DNA from: Hyphomicrobiales bacterium
Lineage (GTDB): Bacteria; Pseudomonadota; Alphaproteobacteria; Rhizobiales; Beijerinckiaceae
Direction: 5' to 3'
NCBI GenBank assembly: GCA_028290705.1
Contig: JAQGJH010000146.1
Coordinates: 1 to 43,181 of the forward strand
DNA: 43,181 nucleotides
Positions 27,332-34,937 of the stretch are shown piece by piece. Numbering within the stretch: position 1 is the first letter of the stretch; each line of letters opens with the position of its first letter. The notes below the pieces were generated by a model. That model worked only from the letters and a program-made list of their open reading frames with translations. It searched no databases and was not told the origin of the DNA. The position numbers and the translations under genes were made by a program.

Positions 27332-28219
27332 TCAGGCGGCCCGCTTCTTCGGGTTCACCTCGAGGGCATAGTCCTCGATCAGCGTGCGTGAGATCTTGCC
27401 CGGCGTGAACGTGTACGGGCCAGCTTCAGACACCGGCGTGACTTCCGCTCCGGTGCCGCAGATGAAGCATTCCTCGAAGCTCGCGAGTTCTTCCGGCATG
27501 ATGCGGCGCTGCACGACCTCGATGCCGCGGCGCCTGGCGAGTTCGATCACCGTGTTGCGGGTGATGCCATCGAGGAAACAGTCCGCGATTGGCGTGTGCA
27601 GCACGCCGTCTTTCGAAAAGAAGACGTTCGCGCCGGTGCATTCCGCGACGCGGCCCTGCCAGTCCAGCATCAGCGCATCCGCATATCCCTTCCGCTCGGC
27701 GCGGTGCTTCGAGATCGTGCAAATCATGTAGAGGCCCGCAGCCTTCGAGTGACACGGAGCGGTCTGCGGATCGGGACGGCGGTAATCGGCGATGTCGAGG
27801 CGGATGCCCTTCATCTTTTCGTTGGTGTCGAACATGCTCGGCCAGTCCCAGACCGCGATCGCGACATTGATGGTCGCGTGCTGCGCCGCCACTGCCATCA
27901 TCTCGCTGCCGCGCCAGGCGACGGGGCGGACGTAGCAATCCGTCAGGCCGTTCTTCTCGACCGTCAGGCGCTTGGCTTCGTCCAGTTCGGCGACCGAATA
28001 GGGGATCTCGAAATCAAGAAATTCGGCCGACTTGCGGAAGCGCTCGGAGTGTTGCGTGCTCTTGAAGATTTGGCCGCCGTAAGCGCGCTCGCCTTCGAAG
28101 ACGCAGGACGCGTAGTGCAGGCCGTGCGAGAGCACGTGCAGCTTGGCGTCCCGCCACGGCGTCAAAACGCCATTCATCCAGATGAATCCGTCACGCTGGT
28201 CGAAGGGCAGGACTGACAT
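27332..28219 (-). CDS. ilvE: Branched-chain amino acid aminotransferase
   Basis: A 295-aa fold-type IV PLP enzyme for the last step of leucine, isoleucine and valine synthesis. The PLP lysine is Lys159 in HSKAAGLY, and Glu193 in VAECTGANVFF is the conserved partner. HYASCVFEGERAYGG near the N-terminus and CFICGTGAEVTPV near the C-terminus are family sequence. The ATG at 28219 has GAGGAG upstream; the open frame to 28318 extends into the promoter region. Divergent from the MarR gene. Confidence 0.95.
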   Translation of the reverse strand: MSVLPFDQRDGFIWMNGVLTPWRDAKLHVLSHGLHYASCVFEGERAYGGQIFKSTQHSERFRKSAEFLDFEIPYSVAELDEAKRLTVEKNGLTDCYVRPVAWRGSEMMAVAAQHATINVAIAVWDWPSMFDTNEKMKGIRLDIADYRRPDPQTAPCHSKAAGLYMICTISKHRAERKGYADALMLDWQGRVAECTGANVFFSKDGVLHTPIADCFLDGITRNTVIELARRRGIEVVQRRIMPEELASFEECFICGTGAEVTPVSEAGPYTFTPGKISRTLIEDYALEVNPKKRAA

Positions 28220-28285
28220 TTCGCGTCTCCTCGGAGCGGCAGCTTCGCTGCTCAACTCGAAATCTTTTAGGTCAAACTGCGGGCC

Positions 28286-28316
28286 TTGACGACTAGCAAC
28301 CAACCTGAAATATGTC
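28286..28316 (+). promoter_or_regulatory. Possible promoter of the MarR/response-regulator/kinase operon
   Basis: TTGACG (28286-28291) and TATGTC (28311-28316) with a 19-nt spacer, slightly long. It would start transcription near 28323, which fits a MarR start at 28344 rather than 28320. It overlaps the proposed ilvE promoter, so one operator could act on both. Confidence 0.33.
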
Positions 28317-28318
28317 AA
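28290..28318 (-). promoter_or_regulatory. Possible ilvE promoter
   Basis: On the minus strand a consensus -35 box TTGACA (28318-28313) is followed after 17 nt by TAGTCG (28295-28290), a poor -10. It would start transcription about 65 nt before the ilvE ATG. The -35 is strong; the -10 is weak. Confidence 0.33.
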
Positions 28319-28343
28319 TATGGCTGACGTAACGGGAATGGCG

Positions 28344-28910
28344 ATGGATCAGATCCTCCAGGCGAAGCCCGAAGCTCCATCGAAGCACGCCACGTCCGGC
28401 GTCGAGCCTGCTCCGATGTTCGACCTGATCGAGTTGTTCTTCTTCGCATACCGCGATTTCGTCGGCGACGCGGACCGCTTGCTGGAGAGCCTCGCGTTTG
28501 GCCGCGCACACCATCGCGTGCTGCATTTCGTGCATCGCCATCCTGGGCTGATGATTGCGGAATTGCTGGACATCCTGGGCATCACCAAGCAAAGCCTCAA
28601 CCGGGTGCTGAAGGAGCTTCTCGACGAAGGCTACGTGGAGGCGCGCCCAGGACCCAGCGATCGCCGGCAACGCCTGCTGTTCCTGACTCCCAAAGGTCGC
28701 CGCCTTGCACTCGATCTGTCGGTGCTGCAAAGTCGACGCTTCGCGCGTGCGCTCGATGAATTGCCGGCGGGGGCCCGCGATGGCGCCATCCAGTTTCTGC
28801 TGGCGATGATCGATCCGTCCGAGCGCGAAAAGGTCTCGGGTCTCGTCTGGAACGAGCCTGCGACATCTGGCGACAAGGCGGCTGAACCTGCGGCCGTTCA
28901 GGGAGGTTGA
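28344..28910 (+). CDS. MarR-family regulator, PetP-like
   Basis: A 188-residue winged-helix regulator. LFFFAYRDFVGDADRLLE and FGRAHHRVLHFVHRHPGL lead into the recognition region LLDILGITKQSLNRVLKELL and the wing DRRQRLLFLTPKGRRLA. The wording closely recalls PetP of Rhodobacter, whose gene also precedes an OmpR-type regulator gene (petR). The ATG at 28344 has CGGGA six nt upstream; in-frame ATGs at 28320 and 28338 are alternatives. Its stop is 1 bp before the response-regulator ATG, so the two are one operon. The ligand, if any, is unknown. Confidence 0.88.
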   Translation: MDQILQAKPEAPSKHATSGVEPAPMFDLIELFFFAYRDFVGDADRLLESLAFGRAHHRVLHFVHRHPGLMIAELLDILGITKQSLNRVLKELLDEGYVEARPGPSDRRQRLLFLTPKGRRLALDLSVLQSRRFARALDELPAGARDGAIQFLLAMIDPSEREKVSGLVWNEPATSGDKAAEPAAVQGG

Positions 28911-28911
28911 G

Positions 28912-29652
28912 ATGTCGGACGCGGCCGTGGTTCCGCCTGCCTTCAACCCGCCCGCCGACGATGCGCCGCATCTGCTCGTCGTCGACGACGACCGTCGCAT
29001 CCGGGCGCTGCTGTCGCGCTATCTCAGCGGGCAGGGATATCGCGTGACCACCGCGGGGACGGCGCTGGAAGCACGGGCGCGGCTGCAAAGCCTCGCGTTC
29101 GACCTGATCATTCTCGACGTCATGATGCCTGGCGAAAGCGGTCTCGAGTTCGCGGCCTGGCGGCGCGAGGAGTCGGACGTTCCGATCCTCATGCTGACCG
29201 CACGCACGGACGCCGAGGATCGCGTGCGAGGCCTCGAAACCGGGGCCGACGATTACCTGGCGAAGCCGTTCGAGCCGAAGGAATTGTCGCTGCGCATCGC
29301 ATCCATTCTGCGTCGCACGGCCGCGCGCGCCGAGCCGCCGCCGGTCGTGACCAGCGTGGCCTCCGTGCGGTTCGGCAGCTTTACGTTCAATCTGGACCGC
29401 GGCGAACTGCGGCAAGGGGACGACATCATCCGCCTGACGGATCGCGAACGCTTCATGTTGCGCCTGCTCGCCAATGCGACGGGCGAGCCCGTGTCGCGAG
29501 AGACGCTTGCCGGAGACGGGGGCGCGAACAACGAGCGCACCGTGGACGTGCAGATCAACCGGCTGCGGCGCAAGATCGAGACGGATCCCACCAATCCGCA
29601 TCACCTGCAGACCGCGCGTGGCGCGGGCTACCGCCTGATGCTCGATCGATGA
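28912..29652 (+). CDS. OmpR-family response regulator, PetR-like
   Basis: A 246-residue two-component regulator. The receiver domain (about 20-137) has the acidic pair Asp25/Asp26, the phospho-acceptor Asp69 in LIILDVMMPG, Thr96 in LTART and Lys118 in AKPF. The C-terminal OmpR-type winged helix (about 150-245) includes RLTDRERFMLRLLA, NERTVDVQINRLRRKIE and GAGYRLML. An N-terminal ~18-residue Pro/Ala tail precedes the receiver. It lies between the MarR gene and the kinase gene in one operon and is presumably phosphorylated by that kinase. Confidence 0.95.
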   Translation: MSDAAVVPPAFNPPADDAPHLLVVDDDRRIRALLSRYLSGQGYRVTTAGTALEARARLQSLAFDLIILDVMMPGESGLEFAAWRREESDVPILMLTARTDAEDRVRGLETGADDYLAKPFEPKELSLRIASILRRTAARAEPPPVVTSVASVRFGSFTFNLDRGELRQGDDIIRLTDRERFMLRLLANATGEPVSRETLAGDGGANNERTVDVQINRLRRKIETDPTNPHHLQTARGAGYRLMLDR

Positions 29653-29680
29653 GGAGCGTGATGCAGGAAAGGCGCGGACG

Positions 29681-31054
29681 ATGAGCCTCTCGGCTTTCCC
29701 GGCCTATCTCGAGAGGCCTCGTGCGGTCTGGCGCGGCGTGACGCGCCGCATCGCCGACTACATGCCCAAGGGGCTTTATGCGCGTTCGCTGCTCATCGTC
29801 ATCGTGCCGATGGTCGTGCTGCAGTCCGCAATCGCCTATTTCTTCATGGAGCGGCATTGGCAGCTCGTGACGTTCCGGCTCTCCACGGCCGTCGTGCAGG
29901 ACATCGGGAGCGTGGTCGATCTCTATCGCGCCGATCCGTCGCCGGCGCATGTGCGGTTGATCCAGAAGGTGGCGGCCGACCGCCTCGGGCTCGACGTGGC
30001 GTTCCTGCCCAAGGAGCCGCTGCCGCCGGCGCTGCCAAAACCGTTCTTCTCGATTCTCGATCAGGCCTTGTCGCGGGAAATTTCCACGCAGATCAAGCGG
30101 CCGTTCTGGATCGATACCGTGGGACGCTCGAGCCTCGTCGAGATCCGCATCCAGCTCGAAGACTCCGTGATGCGCGTCGTCGCCAACCGCAATGCCGCCT
30201 ATGCGTCGAACTCGCACATCTTCCTCGTCTGGATGGTCGGCACCTCGCTGGTGCTTCTCGCCGTCTCGATCGCCTTTTTGCGCAACCAGATCCGGCCGAT
30301 CCTGCGGCTGGCCGGAGCAGCGCAGGATTTCGGCAAGGGCCGCGACAGCGACTGGCGGCCGCATGGCGCGCGCGAAGTCCGGCAGGCCGGTTACGCCTTC
30401 ATGGAAATGAAGCGGCGCATCGAGCGCGCCATGGAGCAGCGGACTGCCATGCTCAACGGCGTCAGTCACGATCTGCGCACCGTGCTGACGCGATTCAAGC
30501 TTTCACTGGCGCTGCTCGGCGAAGGTCCTGAATTCGACGCCATGCACAAGGACATCGAGGAAATGCAGCGCATGCTGGAGGCCTATCTGGCCTTCGCGCG
30601 TGGCGATGCCGGCGAAGCCGCGTCGATGACCGACATGCGGGCGCTGCTGGAAGAGTTGAAGGCCGATGCCGAGCGGCACGGCCATGCGGCGCAGATCGAG
30701 GTGTCGGGCGAAACGAACGTCATCGTCCGGCCCGACGCGTTCAAGCGGTGTCTCGGCAACCTCGTGTCGAATGCGCTTCGTTATGGGGACCGCATCGCGA
30801 TCTCGGCCTTGCGGGACGCCCGGTTCCTCACCGTCCACGTCGACGACGATGGCCCGGGCATTCCCTTCGCGGAGCGCGAGGACGTGTTCCGTCCCTTCTA
30901 CCGGCGCGATGAGGCGCGGACGCTCGAAGAAGGTTTCGGGACCGGCCTCGGCCTGGCCATCGCGCGCGACATCGCGCGCTCGCATGGCGGCGACATTCAG
31001 CTCGGCACCAGCCCGATGGGCGGCTTGCGCGCCACCGTGCGGGTGCCGGTCTGA
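29681..31054 (+). CDS. EnvZ-like sensor histidine kinase
   Basis: A 457-residue membrane kinase. Two helices (about 33-54 and 179-200) bracket a periplasmic domain of ~125 residues; a HAMP region follows, then the dimerisation box GVSHDLRTVLTRFKL with His263, and the ATP domain with NLVSNALRYG (N-box), DDDGPGIP (G1), FRPFYRRD (F-box) and GTGLGLAIARDIARSHGGDI (G2). The H-box has Val268 where most such kinases have Pro after the Thr. It probably partners the response regulator 28 bp upstream. Its TGA abuts the stop of the convergent TetR-like gene. Confidence 0.94.
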   Translation: MSLSAFPAYLERPRAVWRGVTRRIADYMPKGLYARSLLIVIVPMVVLQSAIAYFFMERHWQLVTFRLSTAVVQDIGSVVDLYRADPSPAHVRLIQKVAADRLGLDVAFLPKEPLPPALPKPFFSILDQALSREISTQIKRPFWIDTVGRSSLVEIRIQLEDSVMRVVANRNAAYASNSHIFLVWMVGTSLVLLAVSIAFLRNQIRPILRLAGAAQDFGKGRDSDWRPHGAREVRQAGYAFMEMKRRIERAMEQRTAMLNGVSHDLRTVLTRFKLSLALLGEGPEFDAMHKDIEEMQRMLEAYLAFARGDAGEAASMTDMRALLEELKADAERHGHAAQIEVSGETNVIVRPDAFKRCLGNLVSNALRYGDRIAISALRDARFLTVHVDDDGPGIPFAEREDVFRPFYRRDEARTLEEGFGTGLGLAIARDIARSHGGDIQLGTSPMGGLRATVRVPV

Positions 31055-31894
31055 TCAGAGCGTGTGGGTGCGGCGGTCCTCGGCTTCGTCCAGCGGATCG
31101 CTCCAGCGCTCGCGCGTGCGCGGCGCGTCGCGGTTGCGACCGGGGTTGAACATGGCGCTGGCGATGGAGCGCAGGGGCGCGGTGAGCCGATTCACATCCT
31201 CGGCGCGGGCCACGAGCGTCGCGCCCCGCGTCAGTTCGCGATCGAGCGCCGCCATGGTGCGGGCGAAAGCCGGATCGTCGTCCCGGAACCAGACGTCGAG
31301 GATACGGCTCCAGGCCAGCACGAGGCCCTGGAGCTTCAGCGGACCGACCGGTCCCTCGGCCGAAATGTCGGCGGCTTCCAGCATGAAGCGCATGGAGTTG
31401 AGCGCGACCTGGTTCAGCGCGGCGGCCGAAATGGGATCGCGTCGCGCCCATTCCATCACGCCCTGCAGGCCCTCGCGATGCGGAGCCATGGCGTCCAGCC
31501 GCCGCATCAGTACGTCGAACAGACGTTCCTTGGCGGGCTCGGCATAGAGATCGTCCGTCGTACCCTCGAGAACGGTCTTGTCGATCATCCGCGAGTAGGC
31601 TGCGAGGATCGCCCCCTTGGAGGGGAAGAGGTCGCGGAACTCCGACAGTGTCAGCCCGGCGCGCGTCGCCACGTCGGTCATGGTGATGTCTTCCCAGCGG
31701 CGCTCGGCCGCGAGTTCCATCAGGGCGGCGATGACGTCCTTGCGCTTGTCTCCGGATTTCGGCCGAGCGCCGATGGTCGCGCCGTCATCGGGCGGGGGAG
31801 AGCCCGGCGTCCCGGCATCCAGAATCGCCTCGGCTGCGGCGGCGGCCTTGAGCGGGTCCGAGGCGAGCGGTTCGGGCGTGGGCTTCTTGGACAT
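31055..31894 (-). CDS. TetR-like protein with COQ9-like C-terminal half
   Basis: A 279-residue protein. Residues 1-48 are a Pro/Ala-rich tail; 49-112 form a TetR-type helix-turn-helix (ELAAERRWEDITMTDVATRA then GLTLSEFRDLFPSKGAILAA). The C-terminal half (about 122-224), with LMRRLDAMAPHREG, a middle AADIS, and VWFRDDDPAFARTMAALDRE, reads like COQ9, the ubiquinone-biosynthesis lipid-binding protein built on a TetR fold; a possible amphipathic helix follows (240-249). It could be a true repressor or a COQ9-type factor. GAGGAG precedes the ATG at 31894. It lies 73 bp downstream of proC. Confidence 0.8.
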   Translation of the reverse strand: MSKKPTPEPLASDPLKAAAAAEAILDAGTPGSPPPDDGATIGARPKSGDKRKDVIAALMELAAERRWEDITMTDVATRAGLTLSEFRDLFPSKGAILAAYSRMIDKTVLEGTTDDLYAEPAKERLFDVLMRRLDAMAPHREGLQGVMEWARRDPISAAALNQVALNSMRFMLEAADISAEGPVGPLKLQGLVLAWSRILDVWFRDDDPAFARTMAALDRELTRGATLVARAEDVNRLTAPLRSIASAMFNPGRNRDAPRTRERWSDPLDEAEDRRTHTL

Positions 31895-31967
31895 GTCGGC
31901 TCCTCGTCGGCGTCCTCGTGTGCGCAGGCCCTTATCTAGTCCTCGCCCGGGCGCTGTCCAAGGAGGT

Positions 31968-32801
31968 TCAGCCGGAAAGCTCGCCGGCCCGGCGCAGGGC
32001 CGCGGCAACGGCGTCGCGCATCAGCGGATCGAGACCCTCCGCGCCCATGAGCACGGCCAGGGCCGCCGCCGTGGTGCCGCCCGGCGAGGTGACGTTTTCG
32101 CGCAGCGTCGAGGGTGGTGTCCCGGGCGAAAGTCGCATCAGTTCGCCCGATCCCTCGACCGTGGCGCGCGCCAGCCGAAGGGCGAGGTCTGCGGGAAGAC
32201 CTGCGGCTTCGCCAGCCTTGGCGAGGCTTTCGGCAAGCAGGAACACATAGGCGGGCCCGGAGCCCGAAACAGCCGTGACGGCGTCGATGAGGCACTCGTC
32301 GGCCAGCCATTCGACCTGACCGACCGCGCCGAGCAAAGCTGTCGTGAAGCCGCGCTGGCACTCGGTGACGGCGGCATTGGCGGCCACGCCGCTGATGCCT
32401 CGCCCGATGGCTGCGGGCGTGTTGGGCATGGTGCGCACGATGGCGGCGGCCAGCGGAAAACGTGCAGCGAGGTCGGCGATGCGTTTGCCGGCCAGAATGG
32501 ACAGGACGAGCGTGCCTTTTCCGGCCAAGGGCGCCAGACCCGGCGCGGCGGCGTCGAGCATCTGCGGCTTGATCGCCAGCACGAGCACGTCCGGGGCGGA
32601 GGTCTGTTGCAGGGAGGGATTGAGGCGCAATCCCTTGTCGCTACACAAGGCCATGAGATCGGGCGACGGCGCGGGCTCGAAGATGCTCACGGCATCGGCG
32701 GGCAGGCCCATGGCGAGCCAGCCCTGCAACATGGCCGTCCCCATCCTGCCTGCCCCGACGAGCGCCAGGGAGGCGGGCAGGGCGGTCTCGCTGCTTGTCA
32801 T
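31968..32801 (-). CDS. proC: Pyrroline-5-carboxylate reductase
   Basis: A 277-aa NAD(P)H enzyme for the last step of proline synthesis. The dinucleotide site is LALVGAGRMGTAMLQG (12-27), VRTMPNTPAAIGRG is the conserved middle, and AVSGSGPAYVFLLAESLA with TSPGGTTAAALAVL near the C-terminus form the substrate and dimer region. Its ATG shares one base with the stop of the YbjN-like gene upstream, so they are coupled. Confidence 0.96.
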   Translation of the reverse strand: MTSSETALPASLALVGAGRMGTAMLQGWLAMGLPADAVSIFEPAPSPDLMALCSDKGLRLNPSLQQTSAPDVLVLAIKPQMLDAAAPGLAPLAGKGTLVLSILAGKRIADLAARFPLAAAIVRTMPNTPAAIGRGISGVAANAAVTECQRGFTTALLGAVGQVEWLADECLIDAVTAVSGSGPAYVFLLAESLAKAGEAAGLPADLALRLARATVEGSGELMRLSPGTPPSTLRENVTSPGGTTAAALAVLMGAEGLDPLMRDAVAAALRRAGELSG

Positions 32802-33301
32802 CAGGCCTCGCCGACGGTTTCGAACATGGCGGTTTCCAACGCCTCGCGTGCAGTCTTACCCGCCCACATGACGAACTGGAAGGACTGATAATAGCGCTCG
32901 CAGGCCGTAATGGCGGCCTTCAGCACCGCTTCGCACTGGTGCGGGTTGGGCTCCGCGCCGCCGGTCAATACGATGGCGTGGCGGAAGATCACGACGTTCT
33001 CGGACTCCCAAAGTCCGAAATGGCCGACCCAGAGCTGCTCGTTGATGAGCGCCACAAGGCTGAGGATTTCCGAGCGGCGACGCTCGGCGACCTTCACGTC
33101 GAAGGCGCAGGCGACATGCAACGCCTCGACGTTGGGAAGCCATGTGAAGGCGATGTGGTAATCCGTCCAGCCGCCGCCGACCGAGATTGAAATCTCGTCG
33201 TCGTCGTCGCGGTCGAAAGACCATTCGTTACTCGATGCGATGCGCTCGACGACATCGACCGGATGTTCGGCGCGTTCGATTTCGAGTTGCATGAATGACA
33301 T
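32801..33301 (-). CDS. YbjN-domain protein
   Basis: A 166-residue protein of the YbjN family, beginning MSFMQLEIERAEHPVDVVER. The central GGGWTDYHIAFTWLPNVEAL and the LVALINEQLWVGHFGLW stretch are typical. YbjN-like folds resemble type III secretion chaperones; in E. coli YbjN affects stress and motility, but no mechanism is known here. Start at 33301 has GAGG about 10 nt upstream; the frame extends to 33424 without family features. First gene before proC, to which it is coupled. Confidence 0.86.
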   Translation of the reverse strand: MSFMQLEIERAEHPVDVVERIASSNEWSFDRDDDDEISISVGGGWTDYHIAFTWLPNVEALHVACAFDVKVAERRRSEILSLVALINEQLWVGHFGLWESENVVIFRHAIVLTGGAEPNPHQCEAVLKAAITACERYYQSFQFVMWAGKTAREALETAMFETVGEA

Positions 33302-33650
33302 TGATTGAAGCCTCGGAAGCGGAGGGCTGAACGCGGTGAGACTCTCGACTGACGCGGCGCGCGAACCGGGGCGAAGCAACTTTCGCGAGTTCTTGCCGCT
33401 TGGCTGAAGATCCCGACGAATCAACTCGCTATCCGACTATACGCGGTAGTTGTCGAACACCTAGAAGCGCGTCCGACCGGTTGCACGCTCAAGGATTCGC
33501 GCCCTCGCGTCCATGCCGTCGCGGGAGGTGTCCACAGGTGAGACGCGGGTTGAGTCAATTCGCCGCGGATGGATCGCGTCAAACGCAGGTGTGCTCCGCG
33601 CGCAGCCAGGCTTCGCACGGTCAGGGCGTCTCAGTGGAGGAGGGATGCGA
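33302..33650. other. Intergenic stretch with four GANTC sites
   Basis: About 350 bp with no supported gene. It should hold the promoter of the leftward YbjN-proC genes. GANTC, the target of the alphaproteobacterial CcrM methylase, occurs at 33340 (GACTC), 33418 (GAATC), 33494 (GATTC) and 33552 (GAGTC). No tRNA or other RNA gene was recognised. Confidence 0.5.
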
Positions 33651-33947
33651 TCAGATGGACGGATCGTTGTCGGAAGCCGTCGGGGTTGCCGCGGTCGTGG
33701 ATGAAGCCGCAGCCTCGAGCGCGGCGATGCGAGCCTCGAGCCTGTCGTTTTCCTCCCGCGCCAGCAGGGCCATCTCACGCACGGCCTCGAATTCCTCGCG
33801 CGACACCACGTCCATGGTCGAGAGCAGGCGATCCAATTGAGTCCGGGCGATGGTCTCCGCCTCACGGCGCACCCCCTGAGCGAGGCCGGCGGCATCGGTG
33901 ACGAGGCGGGCGACGTCATCGAGGAGGGGACTGCGGGTCTGGGGCAT
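33651..33947 (-). CDS. ubiK: Accessory factor UbiK family (BMFP) protein
   Basis: A 98-residue protein. It starts MPQTRSPLLDDVARLVTDAA and contains LLSTMDVVSREEFEAVREMA followed by a C-terminal coiled coil (LLAREENDRLEARIAALEAA), the BMFP arrangement of YqiC/UbiK. UbiK helps ubiquinone synthesis in gamma-proteobacteria, through contact with UbiJ; in Alphaproteobacteria the role is inferred. The C-terminal tail is Thr/Ala-rich. Divergent from lgt. The neighbouring COQ9-like protein makes a shared quinone theme conceivable. Confidence 0.83.
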   Translation of the reverse strand: MPQTRSPLLDDVARLVTDAAGLAQGVRREAETIARTQLDRLLSTMDVVSREEFEAVREMALLAREENDRLEARIAALEAAASSTTAATPTASDNDPSI

Positions 33948-34112
33948 CGCTCTGGCTCTCGGATTGGGTTCGTGGCTTCCTCACATGGCCTTTGCGGCGC
34001 GGTGGCGCAAGGGCCTGGCCAGGGCAGCAGCTACGCCTCGCCTTGACCGCGCCACGCGAGCGTCGCATCAGGTTGCGGCGCGCGCCCTGCGCCGCGCCGC
34101 CGGAAGGAGCCG

Positions 34113-34937
34113 ATGCCTACACTCGTCCTGCCCTATCCCGTCATCGATCCAGTGCTGATCAACATTGGCCCACTGCCGATCCGCTGGTATGCGCTGGCCT
34201 ATATCGCGGGACTGGTGCTCGGCTGGTGGCTGGCGCGCCGCATTGCGGCGACGGACGCCTATTGGGGAGGCAGGCCGCGGCCCGCGGTCGTGAGCCTCGA
34301 CGATCTTCTGGTCTATGCCGCGCTGGGCGTCGTCGTCGGTGGGCGGATCGGCTACGTGCTGTTTTACAATTTCGCGCATTTCGCCGCGAATCCGGCGGAG
34401 ATTCCCGCCGTCTGGCAGGGCGGCATGTCTTTCCATGGCGGGCTCGCGGGCGCGACGCTCGGGATCTATCTGTTCGCGCGGCGTCACAAGGTTCCGGTGC
34501 TGTCCGTCGCGGACCTCTGCGCCGCCGTGACGCCGATCGGGATCCTGCTCGGCCGCATTGCCAATTTCATCAAGCCTGAGTTGTGGGGGCGCCCCTCCGA
34601 CGTGCCGTGGGCGATGGTCTTTCCGGATGCAGGCCCGTTGCCGCGGCATCCAAGCCAGCTCTATGAGGCTGCGCTCGAAGGACTCGTTCTTCTCATCGTG
34701 CTGCAGGTGGCGGTGCGAATGGGCGCGTTGCGCCGGCCCGGGCTCGTCACGGGGCTGTTCGCGATCGGGTATGGGGTCGCGCGCATCATTTGCGAATTTT
34801 ATCGCGAGCCCGATCCGCAGCTCGGCTTCCTGTTCGGCGGCGCCACGATGGGGATGCTGCTTTCGCTCCCGCTGATTTTCGCGGGCCTCGGCTTCGTGGC
34901 CTACGCACGCCGGAGTCGCATGGAGCAGGCCGCATGA
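34113..34937 (+). CDS. lgt: Prolipoprotein diacylglyceryl transferase
   Basis: A 274-aa inner-membrane enzyme that moves diacylglyceryl from phosphatidylglycerol to the lipobox cysteine of prolipoproteins. Signature sequence: VGGRIGYVLFYN, MSFHGGLAGATLGIY and the Lgt box GRIANFIKPELWGRPSD. About seven hydrophobic helices. AAGGAG lies 5 nt before the ATG. The stop overlaps the next ATG by 4 bp (ATGA), and the three genes lgt, midA and pgeF form one coupled operon. Confidence 0.97.
   Translation: MPTLVLPYPVIDPVLINIGPLPIRWYALAYIAGLVLGWWLARRIAATDAYWGGRPRPAVVSLDDLLVYAALGVVVGGRIGYVLFYNFAHFAANPAEIPAVWQGGMSFHGGLAGATLGIYLFARRHKVPVLSVADLCAAVTPIGILLGRIANFIKPELWGRPSDVPWAMVFPDAGPLPRHPSQLYEAALEGLVLLIVLQVAVRMGALRRPGLVTGLFAIGYGVARIICEFYREPDPQLGFLFGGATMGMLLSLPLIFAGLGFVAYARRSRMEQAA

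Noticed and set aside
33420-33470. A tRNA-like stretch in the 33.3-33.65 kb gap
   Set aside because: I could not fold an acceptor stem, anticodon arm and T-arm from it.
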